A stretch of 14,254 bases of DNA from Oscillospiraceae bacterium. Lineage in GTDB: Bacteria > Bacillota > Clostridia > Oscillospirales > Oscillospiraceae. Shown piece by piece: positions 1 to 5,204 of the stretch. Within the stretch, counting starts at the first letter, position 1, and each line of letters opens with the position of its first letter. The notes beneath the pieces are model-generated. The model ran no database searches, was not told the DNA's origin, and saw only the letters and a program-made list of their open reading frames with translations. Where the stretch lies: assembly GCA_017438675.1 (NCBI GenBank), contig JAFRUW010000001.1, positions 1 through 14,254 on the forward strand, given 5' to 3'. Position numbers and translations under genes: made by a program.

Positions 1-186
1 GGGAAAAAGCAGTCCGTTGCCGCGCTGTTTAACCGGGACACGGAAACAAGCATTATGGCGGAGCTTCCCAAGGGCTTCAGGAAGATCGTTTTCACCACCG
101 GCGAAAAGCCCGTTATCAAAAGCGGCTATGTGACGCTTCCGCCCCTTACGGGCATGGTGCTTGTAAAGAGCAAGGTCAAGGATTAA
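1..186 (+). CDS. C-terminal fragment of a probable GH13 (alpha-amylase family) glycoside hydrolase
   Basis: An open frame runs from the first base of the window to a TAA at 184-186, giving 61 residues with no start in view, so the gene is cut by the window edge. The fragment begins GKKQSVAALFNRDTETS and ends SGYVTLPPLTGMVLVKSKVKD. An 'ALFNRD' strand, followed by alternating hydrophobic strands and then a 'LPPLTGMVL' strand, is typical of the C-terminal beta-sandwich that closes neopullulanase and alpha-amylase type GH13 enzymes. In those enzymes this domain packs against the catalytic barrel. No catalytic residues lie in the visible part, so the substrate (starch, glycogen or other alpha-glucan) cannot be told. 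No clear intrinsic terminator follows before the tRNA promoter at 244. The family call rests on a short fragment and is tentative. Confidence 0.5.
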   Translation, partial: GKKQSVAALFNRDTETSIMAELPKGFRKIVFTTGEKPVIKSGYVTLPPLTGMVLVKSKVKD

Positions 187-243
187 TACGGGAACACACT
201 GCGTTTTCCAAGAGATTACAGATTAAAAACGGCAAAAAAGTTG

Positions 244-272
244 TTGACAAACATCGCGGTATGGGGTATAAT
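244..272 (+). promoter_or_regulatory. Consensus sigma-A promoter of the tRNA operon
   Basis: TTGACA at 244-249 and TATAAT at 267-272 are separated by exactly 17 bases, a 12/12 match to the housekeeping consensus. The predicted start is near 279-280, about 10 bases before tRNA-Met. Such perfect promoters are typical of stable-RNA genes. No other gene lies downstream before the terminator at 634-663. Confidence 0.92.
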
Positions 273-288
273 ACTTTTTGCCTGTTAT

Positions 289-365
289 GGCGGCATAGCT
301 CAGCTGGCTAGAGCATTCGGTTCATACCCGGAGTGTCATCTGTTCGAATCAGATTGCCGCTACCA
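289..365 (+). tRNA. tRNA-Met (CAT), elongator type
   Basis: This is a full cloverleaf with encoded CCA. The acceptor stem pairs GGCGGCA (289-295) with TGCCGCT (355-361), with one G-U at the first pair, then discriminator A362 and CCA 363-365. The T arm is ATCTG / TTCGAAT / CAGAT (338-354). The anticodon loop is TTCATAC, giving anticodon CAT. The first acceptor pair is G-U rather than the C-A mismatch of an initiator, and the anticodon stem lacks the three G-C pairs of initiator tRNA. It is therefore an elongator. A CAT tRNA read as Ile after lysidine modification is possible, but the loop and stem resemble Firmicute elongator tRNA-Met. Confidence 0.93.
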
Positions 366-368
366 AAC

Positions 369-388
369 CGGAACGGTTCTCCGTTCCG
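369..388 (+). repeat. Perfect 8-bp hairpin in the Met-Glu tRNA spacer
   Basis: CGGAACGG (369-376) and CCGTTCCG (381-388) are perfect inverted copies around a TTCT loop. It fills most of the 27-base spacer between tRNA-Met and tRNA-Glu and has no following T-run, so it is not an intrinsic terminator. A role in separating the tRNAs during maturation is inferred. Confidence 0.7.
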
Positions 389-392
389 AAAC

Positions 393-467
393 GGCCCGTT
401 GGTCAAGTGGTTAAGACACCGCCCTTTCACGGCGGTAACATGGGTTCGAGTCCCGTACGGGTCACCA
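393..467 (+). tRNA. tRNA-Glu (TTC)
   Basis: The acceptor stem pairs GGCCCGT (393-399) with ACGGGTC (457-463, one G-U). It is followed by discriminator A464 and encoded CCA 465-467. The anticodon arm is CCGCC / CTTTCAC / GGCGG (419-435) with anticodon TTC at 426-428. The D arm carries GGTCAAGTGGTTAAGAC, as is usual for bacterial tRNA-Glu. It is the second gene of the tRNA operon. Confidence 0.95.
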
Positions 468-468
468 T

Positions 469-506
469 TAAGTGGTTAGTGGGATGTTTCTCCTGCTAAC
501 CACTTA
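469..506 (+). repeat. Long perfect hairpin in the Glu-Val tRNA spacer
   Basis: TAAGTGGTTAG (469-479) and CTAACCACTTA (496-506) are exact 11-bp inverted copies. Pairing can continue inward through T480-G495 and GGGA/TCCT (481-484 with 491-494), for about 16 pairs around a six-base loop. It begins two bases after the CCA of tRNA-Glu. No T-run follows, so it does not look like a terminator. It could be an RNase III-type or other processing signal in the tRNA precursor. Confidence 0.75.
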
Positions 507-555
507 GTACTAAAGTAAACGATGCGGCAGTGACTGTTGTTTGTCGTGTCAATAG

Positions 556-632
556 GGAGGCTTAGCTCAGCTGGCTAGAGCGCATGCTTCACACGCATGA
601 GGTCGACGGTTCGAGCCCGCCAGTCTCCACCA
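556..632 (+). tRNA. tRNA-Val (CAC)
   Basis: The acceptor stem pairs GGAGGCT (556-562) with AGTCTCC (622-628, one G-U). It is followed by discriminator A629 and encoded CCA 630-632. The anticodon arm is CATGC / TTCACAC / GCATG, giving anticodon CAC, which reads GTG. The T arm is GACGG / TTCGAGC / CCGCC with one A-C mismatch, which is tolerable in a tRNA. It is the third and last gene of the tRNA operon, directly before a terminator. Confidence 0.93.
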
Positions 633-633
633 C

Positions 634-663
634 GAAAAAAGCACGCGAAAGCGTGCTTTTTTC
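634..663 (+). terminator. Intrinsic terminator of the tRNA operon
   Basis: GCACGC (641-646), a GAAA tetraloop and GCGTGC (651-656) form the core stem. It is flanked by six A and then six T residues, so the stem can extend to 12 pairs. It begins one base after the CCA of tRNA-Val. The symmetrical A and T runs would let it also work on minus-strand transcripts. Confidence 0.93.
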
Positions 664-665
664 AA

Positions 666-701
666 TGATATCCGTTTCTCCGCGGAACGGGTGATATATC
701 A
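666..701. repeat. Imperfect hairpin between two terminators
   Basis: CCGTTTC (672-678) pairs with GGAACGG (684-690, one G-T pair). An outer TGATAT/ATATCA pair of arms (666-671 with 696-701) is offset by a five-base bulge. It lies in the non-coding gap 664-725, which otherwise shows nothing recognisable. It shares the words GGAACGG and TTCTCCG with the hairpin at 369-388. No function is claimed. Confidence 0.4.
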
Positions 702-725
702 TATAGGCGATTTCCTTCGTCGATC

Positions 726-760
726 AAAAAAAATGCACCCCAGTCTGACCGGGGTGCATT
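726..760 (-). terminator. Intrinsic terminator downstream of pnp
   Basis: On the minus strand AATGCACCCC and GGGGTGCATT (760-751 and 741-732) form a perfect 10-bp stem around a nine-base loop. A run of eight T follows (complement of 733-726). It lies 23 bases beyond the pnp stop and ends the rpsO-pnp transcription unit. Confidence 0.93.
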
Positions 761-783
761 TGTTGTTTCAAGCTGTTTAAAAA

Positions 784-2913
784 TCAGTCTCTCTGGCCTC
801 TCTTTTCCAGCTCCTTGAGAGCGTCCTTACGGGAGAGGTTTACGCGGCCGCGGTCATCGATCTCTGTGACCTTGACCCATGTTTCGTCGCCGATGTTCAG
901 AACATCCTCGACCTTTTCCACTCTGCGGTTCTCCAGCTTGGAGATGTGGATCATGCCGTCCTTGCCCGGAGCCAGCTCGACGAAGGCGCCGATGGGCAGA
1001 ATGCGGACGACCTTGCCCTTGTAGATCTTGCCTACCTCGGGAACGAATACGATGTTCTCAATGATCTTTTTGGCTGCGCGGCAGGCCTCGATATCCATAG
1101 CGGAAATGTATACGCTGCCGTCGTCCTCGATGTCCACCTTAGCGCCGGTGTCAGCGCAGATCTTCTGGATGACCTTGCCGCCGGTACCGATGACTTCGCG
1201 GATCTTCTCGGGATTGATCTTCATGGAGATCATCTTGGGAGCGGTGGGTGCAAGCTCCTTGCGGGGCTCGGAGATGACCGGGAGCATGATCTCGTCAAGG
1301 ATCTGGATCCTGGCTTCTCTTGTGATCTCGAATGCGGACTTGATGATGTCGTAGGTCAGACCGTCATTTTTGAGGTCCATCTGGATGGCGGTGATGCCCT
1401 TCTTTGTGCCGCCCACCTTGAAGTCCATCTCGCCGTGGAAGTCCTCAACGCCCTGGATGTCGATAAATGTGGTCCAGTCGTCGCCGTCGCTGATAAGGCC
1501 GCAGGAGATGCCCGCGACGGGAGCGGTTATGGGAACGCCCGCGTCCATAAGGGCCAGTGTGGAGCCGCAGATGGAGCCCTGGGAGGTGGAGCCGTTGGAG
1601 GACAGAACTTCGCTGACTACGCGGATGGTGTAGGGGAAGTCCTCAACGCTGGGGAGAACCGGCTCAAGAGCCTTCTCGGCCAGAGCGCCGTGACCGTACT
1701 CTCTTCTGGAGGTGGAACGGCTGGGACGTGCTTCGCCCACGGAGAAGCTGGGGAAGTTGTAGTGGTGCATGTAGCGCTTGGACTCCTCTTCAAAGATGGT
1801 GTCCAGCTTCTGCGCTGCCGCCATGGTGTTCAGTGTGGCGATGGAAAGCACCTGAGTCTGACCTCTTGTGAACAGGCCGGAGCCGTGTACACGGGGAATG
1901 ACGCCCACTTCGCTGGCAAGGGGTCTGATCTCATTCATGGCTCTGCCGTCAACGCGCTTGCCCTTTAAGAGCCAGTTCTTGACGACCTTCTTCTGGATCT
2001 TGTATGTCATTTCCGGGAACTGAAGGGTCAGCTCGGGGTAATCCTCGCCGAACTCCTCGAAGATCTCGTTTGTGACTTCGTTGTATCTTTCGTCCCGGAC
2101 GTTCTTGTCGTCGGTGTCCATGCAGTACTCGACCTTCTCGTAGTACTTGTCCACGATCATGTTGAACAGTTCCTCGTTGAAGGAGGCGTGCTCATAGGTG
2201 AACTTGGGCTTGCCGATTTCCGCCACCATCCGGTTGATGAGGGCGATGACGGGCTTGATCGCCTCGTGAGCGGCGATAATGCCGTTAAGCATTACGTCTT
2301 CGGGGATCTGGTTGCCGCCGGCCTCGATCATGACGATCTTCTTCTCGGTGGCGGCGATGGTGCAGTACATCTCGCTTGTCTCACGCTCTGCGGAGGTGGG
2401 GTTGATGAGGTACTTGCCGTCCTTGTAGCCCAGGCCCACGCCTGCGATGGGGCCGTTAAAGGGAACGTCGGAGATGGAAACCGCTGCGGATGCGCCGATC
2501 ATAGCGGCGATCTCAGGGGAGCAGTCGTGATCCACTGCCATGACCAGGCACTCGATGACCACGTCGTTTCTCAGGTCGGCGGGGAACAGGGGGCGCATGG
2601 GCCTGTCGATCATACGGCTTGCCAGGATGCCTCTCTCGCTGGGTCTGCCCTCACGTCTCAGATATCCGCCGGGGATGCGGCCCACGGCGTACAGCTTCTC
2701 CTGGAACTCAACGGACAGGGGGAAGTAATCGATGCCGTCCTTGGGTCTTGCGGAGGCGGTGCAGGTGACTAAAACGGTGGTCTCACCGTAGGTCACCAGA
2801 ACTGCGGCGTTTGCCAGCTCCGCCAGCTTGCCGACTTCCATGGTCAGCGGGCGGCCTGCCAGCTCCATGGAATACTTCTTGTAATTGGGGAATTCTCTTC
2901 TTGTGATTATCAT
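784..2913 (-). CDS. pnp: Polyribonucleotide nucleotidyltransferase (PNPase)
   Basis: PNPase is a cytoplasmic 3'-to-5' phosphorolytic exoribonuclease that degrades mRNA to nucleoside diphosphates and acts as a trimer. The 709-residue protein has the full family length and order. RNase PH domain 1 spans about residues 15-145. A helical linker and the catalytic RNase PH domain 2 follow, to about 550. A KH domain carries the GxxG loop IGTGGK (575-580), and an S1 domain spans about 627-697. Catalytic features visible are the phosphate-binding SSNGSTSQGS stretch (438-447) and the EDFHGEMDFKVGGT motif with D491 and D497. The ATG is chosen because AAGGAGT lies just upstream at 2925-2919; the next Met, at residue 16, has no such site. 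It is co-oriented with rpsO, 234 bases downstream of it, the classic S15-PNPase order, and has a structured leader. Confidence 0.98.
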   Translation of the reverse strand: MIITRREFPNYKKYSMELAGRPLTMEVGKLAELANAAVLVTYGETTVLVTCTASARPKDGIDYFPLSVEFQEKLYAVGRIPGGYLRREGRPSERGILASRMIDRPMRPLFPADLRNDVVIECLVMAVDHDCSPEIAAMIGASAAVSISDVPFNGPIAGVGLGYKDGKYLINPTSAERETSEMYCTIAATEKKIVMIEAGGNQIPEDVMLNGIIAAHEAIKPVIALINRMVAEIGKPKFTYEHASFNEELFNMIVDKYYEKVEYCMDTDDKNVRDERYNEVTNEIFEEFGEDYPELTLQFPEMTYKIQKKVVKNWLLKGKRVDGRAMNEIRPLASEVGVIPRVHGSGLFTRGQTQVLSIATLNTMAAAQKLDTIFEEESKRYMHHYNFPSFSVGEARPSRSTSRREYGHGALAEKALEPVLPSVEDFPYTIRVVSEVLSSNGSTSQGSICGSTLALMDAGVPITAPVAGISCGLISDGDDWTTFIDIQGVEDFHGEMDFKVGGTKKGITAIQMDLKNDGLTYDIIKSAFEITREARIQILDEIMLPVISEPRKELAPTAPKMISMKINPEKIREVIGTGGKVIQKICADTGAKVDIEDDGSVYISAMDIEACRAAKKIIENIVFVPEVGKIYKGKVVRILPIGAFVELAPGKDGMIHISKLENRRVEKVEDVLNIGDETWVKVTEIDDRGRVNLSRKDALKELEKRGQRD

Positions 2914-2936
2914 TTCATACTCCTTTTAGTTTTTTT

Positions 2937-3035
2937 ACCGTAAAGGAGCCTGAAACCCTTAGCACTTGAAAACAAGCCTGCCTTTTCCGCCAGACGCATT
3001 TTCAACTGCTAATTGAGTTATGCGGCTCCCTCGGT
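2937..3035 (-). promoter_or_regulatory. Long imperfect stem-loop in the pnp leader (possible RNase III/PNPase control element)
   Basis: In the minus-strand RNA the arms are as follows. CGGT/ACCG pairs 3032-3035 with 2937-2940, and the GGAGCC/GGCTCC pair joins 3024-3029 with 2945-2950. A long inner duplex pairs TTAGCA-G-TTGAAAA (3012-2999) with TTTTCAA-G-TGCTAA (2972-2959), 13 pairs interrupted by one G-G mismatch. A terminal GTCTG/CAGGC stem pairs 2995-2991 with 2980-2976. The structure ends 23 bases before the pnp start codon, leaving the ribosome site outside. In enterobacteria PNPase represses itself through an RNase III-cut duplex in the same position. Conservation of that mechanism here is inference; the pairing is directly visible. 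Confidence 0.7.
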
Positions 3036-3112
3036 ATTTTGTTTTAGTTTTGCCCGGAAAGGGCGTTTTCATGTGGGTTCGGCTGAAACCTGACCGCGTA
3101 TTAACACGCCGA

Positions 3113-3138
3113 ATGGACGGGGAAAAATCCCCGTCCAT
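3113..3138 (-). other. Strong hairpin directly after rpsO, without a U-tract
   Basis: ATGGACGGGGA and TCCCCGTCCAT form a perfect 11-bp stem with a four-base loop, nine bases beyond the rpsO stop. On the minus strand it is followed by TCGGCGTG rather than a T-run. It therefore looks like a processing or 3'-end stabilising stem, or a weak attenuator, and not an efficient intrinsic terminator. This is consistent with read-through from rpsO into pnp. Confidence 0.75.
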
Positions 3139-3147
3139 CGAAATGAC

Positions 3148-3414
3148 TTACTTTCTGATACCGAGCTTTGCGATACATGCTCTGTAACGCTCGATGTCCT
3201 TCTTTGCCAGGTAGTCCAGCAGGCTGCGGCGCTTACCGACCATCTTCAGAAGGCCGAGACGGCTGTGATTGTCCTTGTGATGGATCTTCAGGTGAGCGGT
3301 GAGCTGCTCGATGCGCTTTGTGAGGATAGCGATCTGAACCTCGGGAGAACCTGTGTCAGTGTCGTGAGTGCGGTTAGCTTCGATAACCTGGGTCTTTTCG
3401 TCTTTTGTGATCAT
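3148..3414 (-). CDS. rpsO: 30S ribosomal protein S15
   Basis: S15 is a primary 16S rRNA-binding protein that organises the central domain of the small subunit and forms a bridge to 23S rRNA. The product is 88 residues, the normal length for the family. It contains the diagnostic HKDNHSRLGLLKMVGKRRSLLDYL stretch, split here as HKDNHSRLGLL (residues 46-56) and KRRSLLDYL (61-69). It also has the TGSPEVQIAILTKRI segment (22-36) that contacts rRNA. The ATG is preceded by an AAAGGA site about nine bases upstream. A promoter is visible at 3530-3558, giving a leader of roughly 110 bases with stem potential that may serve S15 autoregulation. It is followed by pnp on the same strand. Confidence 0.98.
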   Translation of the reverse strand: MITKDEKTQVIEANRTHDTDTGSPEVQIAILTKRIEQLTAHLKIHHKDNHSRLGLLKMVGKRRSLLDYLAKKDIERYRACIAKLGIRK

Positions 3415-3458
3415 GATGAATCATCCTTTCTGTTATTTCTATACCCGCTGTCTGAGAA

Positions 3459-3501
3459 TCGGGCGGAAAGGGCCCGGTTTTTTTTACCGGCTTTATCCCG
3501 A
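3459..3501 (-). promoter_or_regulatory. Structured rpsO leader (candidate S15 autoregulatory element)
   Basis: In the rpsO leader RNA, TCGGG (3501-3497) can pair with CCCGA (3463-3459). This encloses a CCGGT/ACCGG hairpin (3490-3486 with 3478-3474) that has an A-rich loop. The result is a junction-like fold between the predicted transcription start and the ribosome site. S15 represses its own synthesis through leader structures that mimic its rRNA site in several bacteria. Assigning that function here is inference from position and pairing only. Confidence 0.35.
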
Positions 3502-3529
3502 ATCTAAGCCCAGGGGCACAAGCTTTTAT

Positions 3530-3558
3530 ATATTAACACATTCTTTCCCGCTTGTAAA
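3530..3558 (-). promoter_or_regulatory. Predicted rpsO promoter
   Basis: On the minus strand TTTACA (3558-3553, 5/6 to consensus) and TAATAT (3535-3530, 4/6) are spaced by 17 bases, in an AT-rich stretch between the citrate synthase terminator and rpsO. The leader downstream is about 110 bases. This is probably also the main promoter for pnp, since I found no good promoter inside the rpsO-pnp gap. Confidence 0.65.
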
Positions 3559-3631
3559 GTAAAAGTTTTCCGATTTTTAAGAAGTTTTTCCGGATTTTTG
3601 CGCCGCGCCCGCATTCATTGTGCGGCTTTGC

Positions 3632-3665
3632 AAAAAATCCCACCGGTGAGTGCCGATGGGATTTT
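3632..3665 (-). terminator. Intrinsic terminator of citrate synthase
   Basis: On the minus strand AAAATCCCATCGG (3665-3653) pairs with CCGGTGGGATTTT (3646-3634) around a six-base loop, 13 pairs with one U-G. The stem runs into a T-tract ending at 3632. It starts five bases beyond the citrate synthase stop codon. Confidence 0.92.
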
Positions 3666-3669
3666 GCGC

Positions 3670-5034
3670 TTAACCTCTCTCCGCGAGAGGGATAAATTCG
3701 TTCTTCTGTTTGATGGCCTTGTAGGCTGGGCGGATGATCTTGTTGGGGTTGTAGACCTCCTCGATCCTGTGGGCGCACCAGCCGGAAATGCGGGAGATGG
3801 CGAACAGGGGGGTAAACAGCTCCTCGGGGATGCCCAGCATGGTGTAGACCAGGCCGGAATACATGTCCACATTGGCGCAGATGGGTTCTTCTCTGCCCTT
3901 TTCCGCGAAGATCTGGGGCGTAATTTCCTCAACAGCCTCGTAGAGCTTGAATTCCTCCTCGAAGCCCTTCTTTTTGGCGAGATCCCTTGCCACGCCCTTG
4001 AGTATGACGGCTCTCGGGTCGCTGATGGTGTAGATGGCGTGACCCATGCCGTAGATGAGGCCGGAGCGGTCGCCCGCTTCCTTTTTCAGAACGCGCTTCA
4101 GGAAGGCCTTTATTTCGTCGTAGTCGTTCCAGTCCTTGACGTCCTCCTTCAGGTGACGGTACATCTCGGCAACCTTCAGGTTGGCGCCGCCGTGACGGGG
4201 GCCCTTCAGGGAACCTACAGCCGCGGCAATGGAGGAATAGATGTCCGTGCCGGCGGAGGACAGGACGCGGCAGGTAAAGGCGGAGTTGTTGCCGCCGCCG
4301 TGCTCCGCGTGGAGGACCAGGCAGAGATCAAGGATCTTGGCCTCTTCACGGGTGAAGGTCTTGTTGGGGCGGATGGAGTACAGAAAGTTCTCCGCCAGAG
4401 AAAGCTCCGGCTGGGGGATGTGGAGGTACAGGCTCTCCTGATCGAAATAGTGCTTCTTTGCGGCGTAGGCGTGGGCCACGACCACAGGGCAGCGGGCAAC
4501 AAGCTGCAGCGCCTGCTGGAGCTCCTTGGCGATACCCGTGGGCTCCGGGCTGGGATCGTAGGAATAAAGCGCCAGAATGCTTCTCTCCAGCTTGTTCATA
4601 ACGTTGCGGCTGGGTGCGGAAAGTATCATGTCCTCGGTGAAGCGGTGGGGCATGATCCTGTAATCCGCCATGATGTTGGAGAACAGCTTCAGCTCCTCCC
4701 GGGTGGGGAGCTTGCCGAAGAGCAGCAGGTACGCCGTCTCCTCGTAGCCGAAGCGATCCTCGCTTGTGAAGCCCTCGATGAGCTTTGATACATCGATGCC
4801 TCTGTATGTATATTTGCCGGGAATAGGCACTTTTTCATCGTCCTGAATGTAGTAGCCCGAGACATTGCATATATGGGTAATGCCCGCGAGAACACCGGTT
4901 CCGTCCGGATTTCTCAGACCGCGCTTGACCTCGTATTTTTCAAAGTACTTTTTTTCGACTTTATTGTTGGCATGCAGCTCTTCAGCCTTATTTTGAATAA
5001 AAATGTCGTTAATTAGATTCAAATCGCCGTACAT
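3670..5034 (-). CDS. gltA: Citrate synthase (citrate/2-methylcitrate synthase family)
   Basis: The enzyme condenses acetyl-CoA with oxaloacetate to give citrate. In an anaerobe this most likely supplies 2-oxoglutarate and glutamate. The 454-residue protein carries the catalytic triad in family context: H245 in HAEHGGGNNSAF, H332 in MGHAIYTISDPRA, and D390 in NVDMYSG. A GPRHGGAN motif lies at 278-285. The MGHAIYT form and the length above 450 resemble clostridial sequences more than the shorter citZ type. I chose the ATG at 5034 over an upstream in-frame ATG at 5091. AGGAGG lies seven bases before 5034, and the longer frame would run through the promoter at 5063-5091. The gene has its own promoter and terminator, so it appears monocistronic. 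Use of propionyl-CoA instead (2-methylcitrate synthase) cannot be excluded. Confidence 0.93.
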   Translation of the reverse strand: MYGDLNLINDIFIQNKAEELHANNKVEKKYFEKYEVKRGLRNPDGTGVLAGITHICNVSGYYIQDDEKVPIPGKYTYRGIDVSKLIEGFTSEDRFGYEETAYLLLFGKLPTREELKLFSNIMADYRIMPHRFTEDMILSAPSRNVMNKLERSILALYSYDPSPEPTGIAKELQQALQLVARCPVVVAHAYAAKKHYFDQESLYLHIPQPELSLAENFLYSIRPNKTFTREEAKILDLCLVLHAEHGGGNNSAFTCRVLSSAGTDIYSSIAAAVGSLKGPRHGGANLKVAEMYRHLKEDVKDWNDYDEIKAFLKRVLKKEAGDRSGLIYGMGHAIYTISDPRAVILKGVARDLAKKKGFEEEFKLYEAVEEITPQIFAEKGREEPICANVDMYSGLVYTMLGIPEELFTPLFAISRISGWCAHRIEEVYNPNKIIRPAYKAIKQKNEFIPLAERG

Positions 5035-5062
5035 AGGGGTCCCTCCTGAGAGTAGTGCTCCT

Positions 5063-5091
5063 ATCATAGCAGGAAATGCGCCGATTGTCAA
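5063..5091 (-). promoter_or_regulatory. Promoter of citrate synthase
   Basis: On the minus strand TTGACA (5091-5086, 6/6) and TATGAT (5068-5063, 5/6) are separated by 17 bases, about 30 bases upstream of the start codon, so the leader is very short. An A/T-rich tract (about 5092-5140) directly upstream could act as an UP element. No obvious operator palindrome was found. Confidence 0.88.
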
Positions 5092-5156
5092 ATTTTTGAA
5101 TAAAGATTTACGGAAACTTGCAAATTTTTTTAATATTGTCCCGTGCTCAAAGCAAT

Positions 5157-5190
5157 AAAAATCGAACCCGCCTGCGCGGGTTCGATTTTT
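5157..5190 (-). terminator. Intrinsic terminator of the rex-adhE-kinase operon
   Basis: AAAAATCGAACCCGC (5157-5171) and GCGGGTTCGATTTTT (5176-5190) form a perfect 15-bp stem with a four-base loop. It lies 14 bases beyond the kinase stop codon. A- and T-runs flank both sides, so it could work in either direction. It insulates the operon from the citrate synthase promoter. Confidence 0.92.
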
Positions 5191-5204
5191 TAACGTTTAT
5201 TTTC

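Noticed and set aside
289..365. Initiator tRNA-fMet
   Set aside because: The first acceptor pair is G-U and not the C-A mismatch, and the anticodon stem lacks three consecutive G-C pairs, so it is an elongator.
946..2772. Several plus-strand open frames opposite pnp (up to 340 residues)
   Set aside because: All overlap PNPase, whose domains are complete. The translations are low-complexity and lack motifs.
3474..3490. T8 run with GC stem before rpsO as an intrinsic terminator
   Set aside because: The T-run is in the loop of the CCGGT/ACCGG stem, not after it, and on the minus strand it reads as A residues.
3598..4788. 396-residue plus-strand open frame opposite citrate synthase
   Set aside because: It is a shadow of the minus-strand gene, spans its terminator, has no ribosome site and shows no recognisable motif.
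5035..5091. Longer N-terminus for citrate synthase starting at 5091
   Set aside because: The extra 19 residues are encoded by the promoter hexamers and the Shine-Dalgarno region. The start at 5034 has AGGAGG at ideal spacing.
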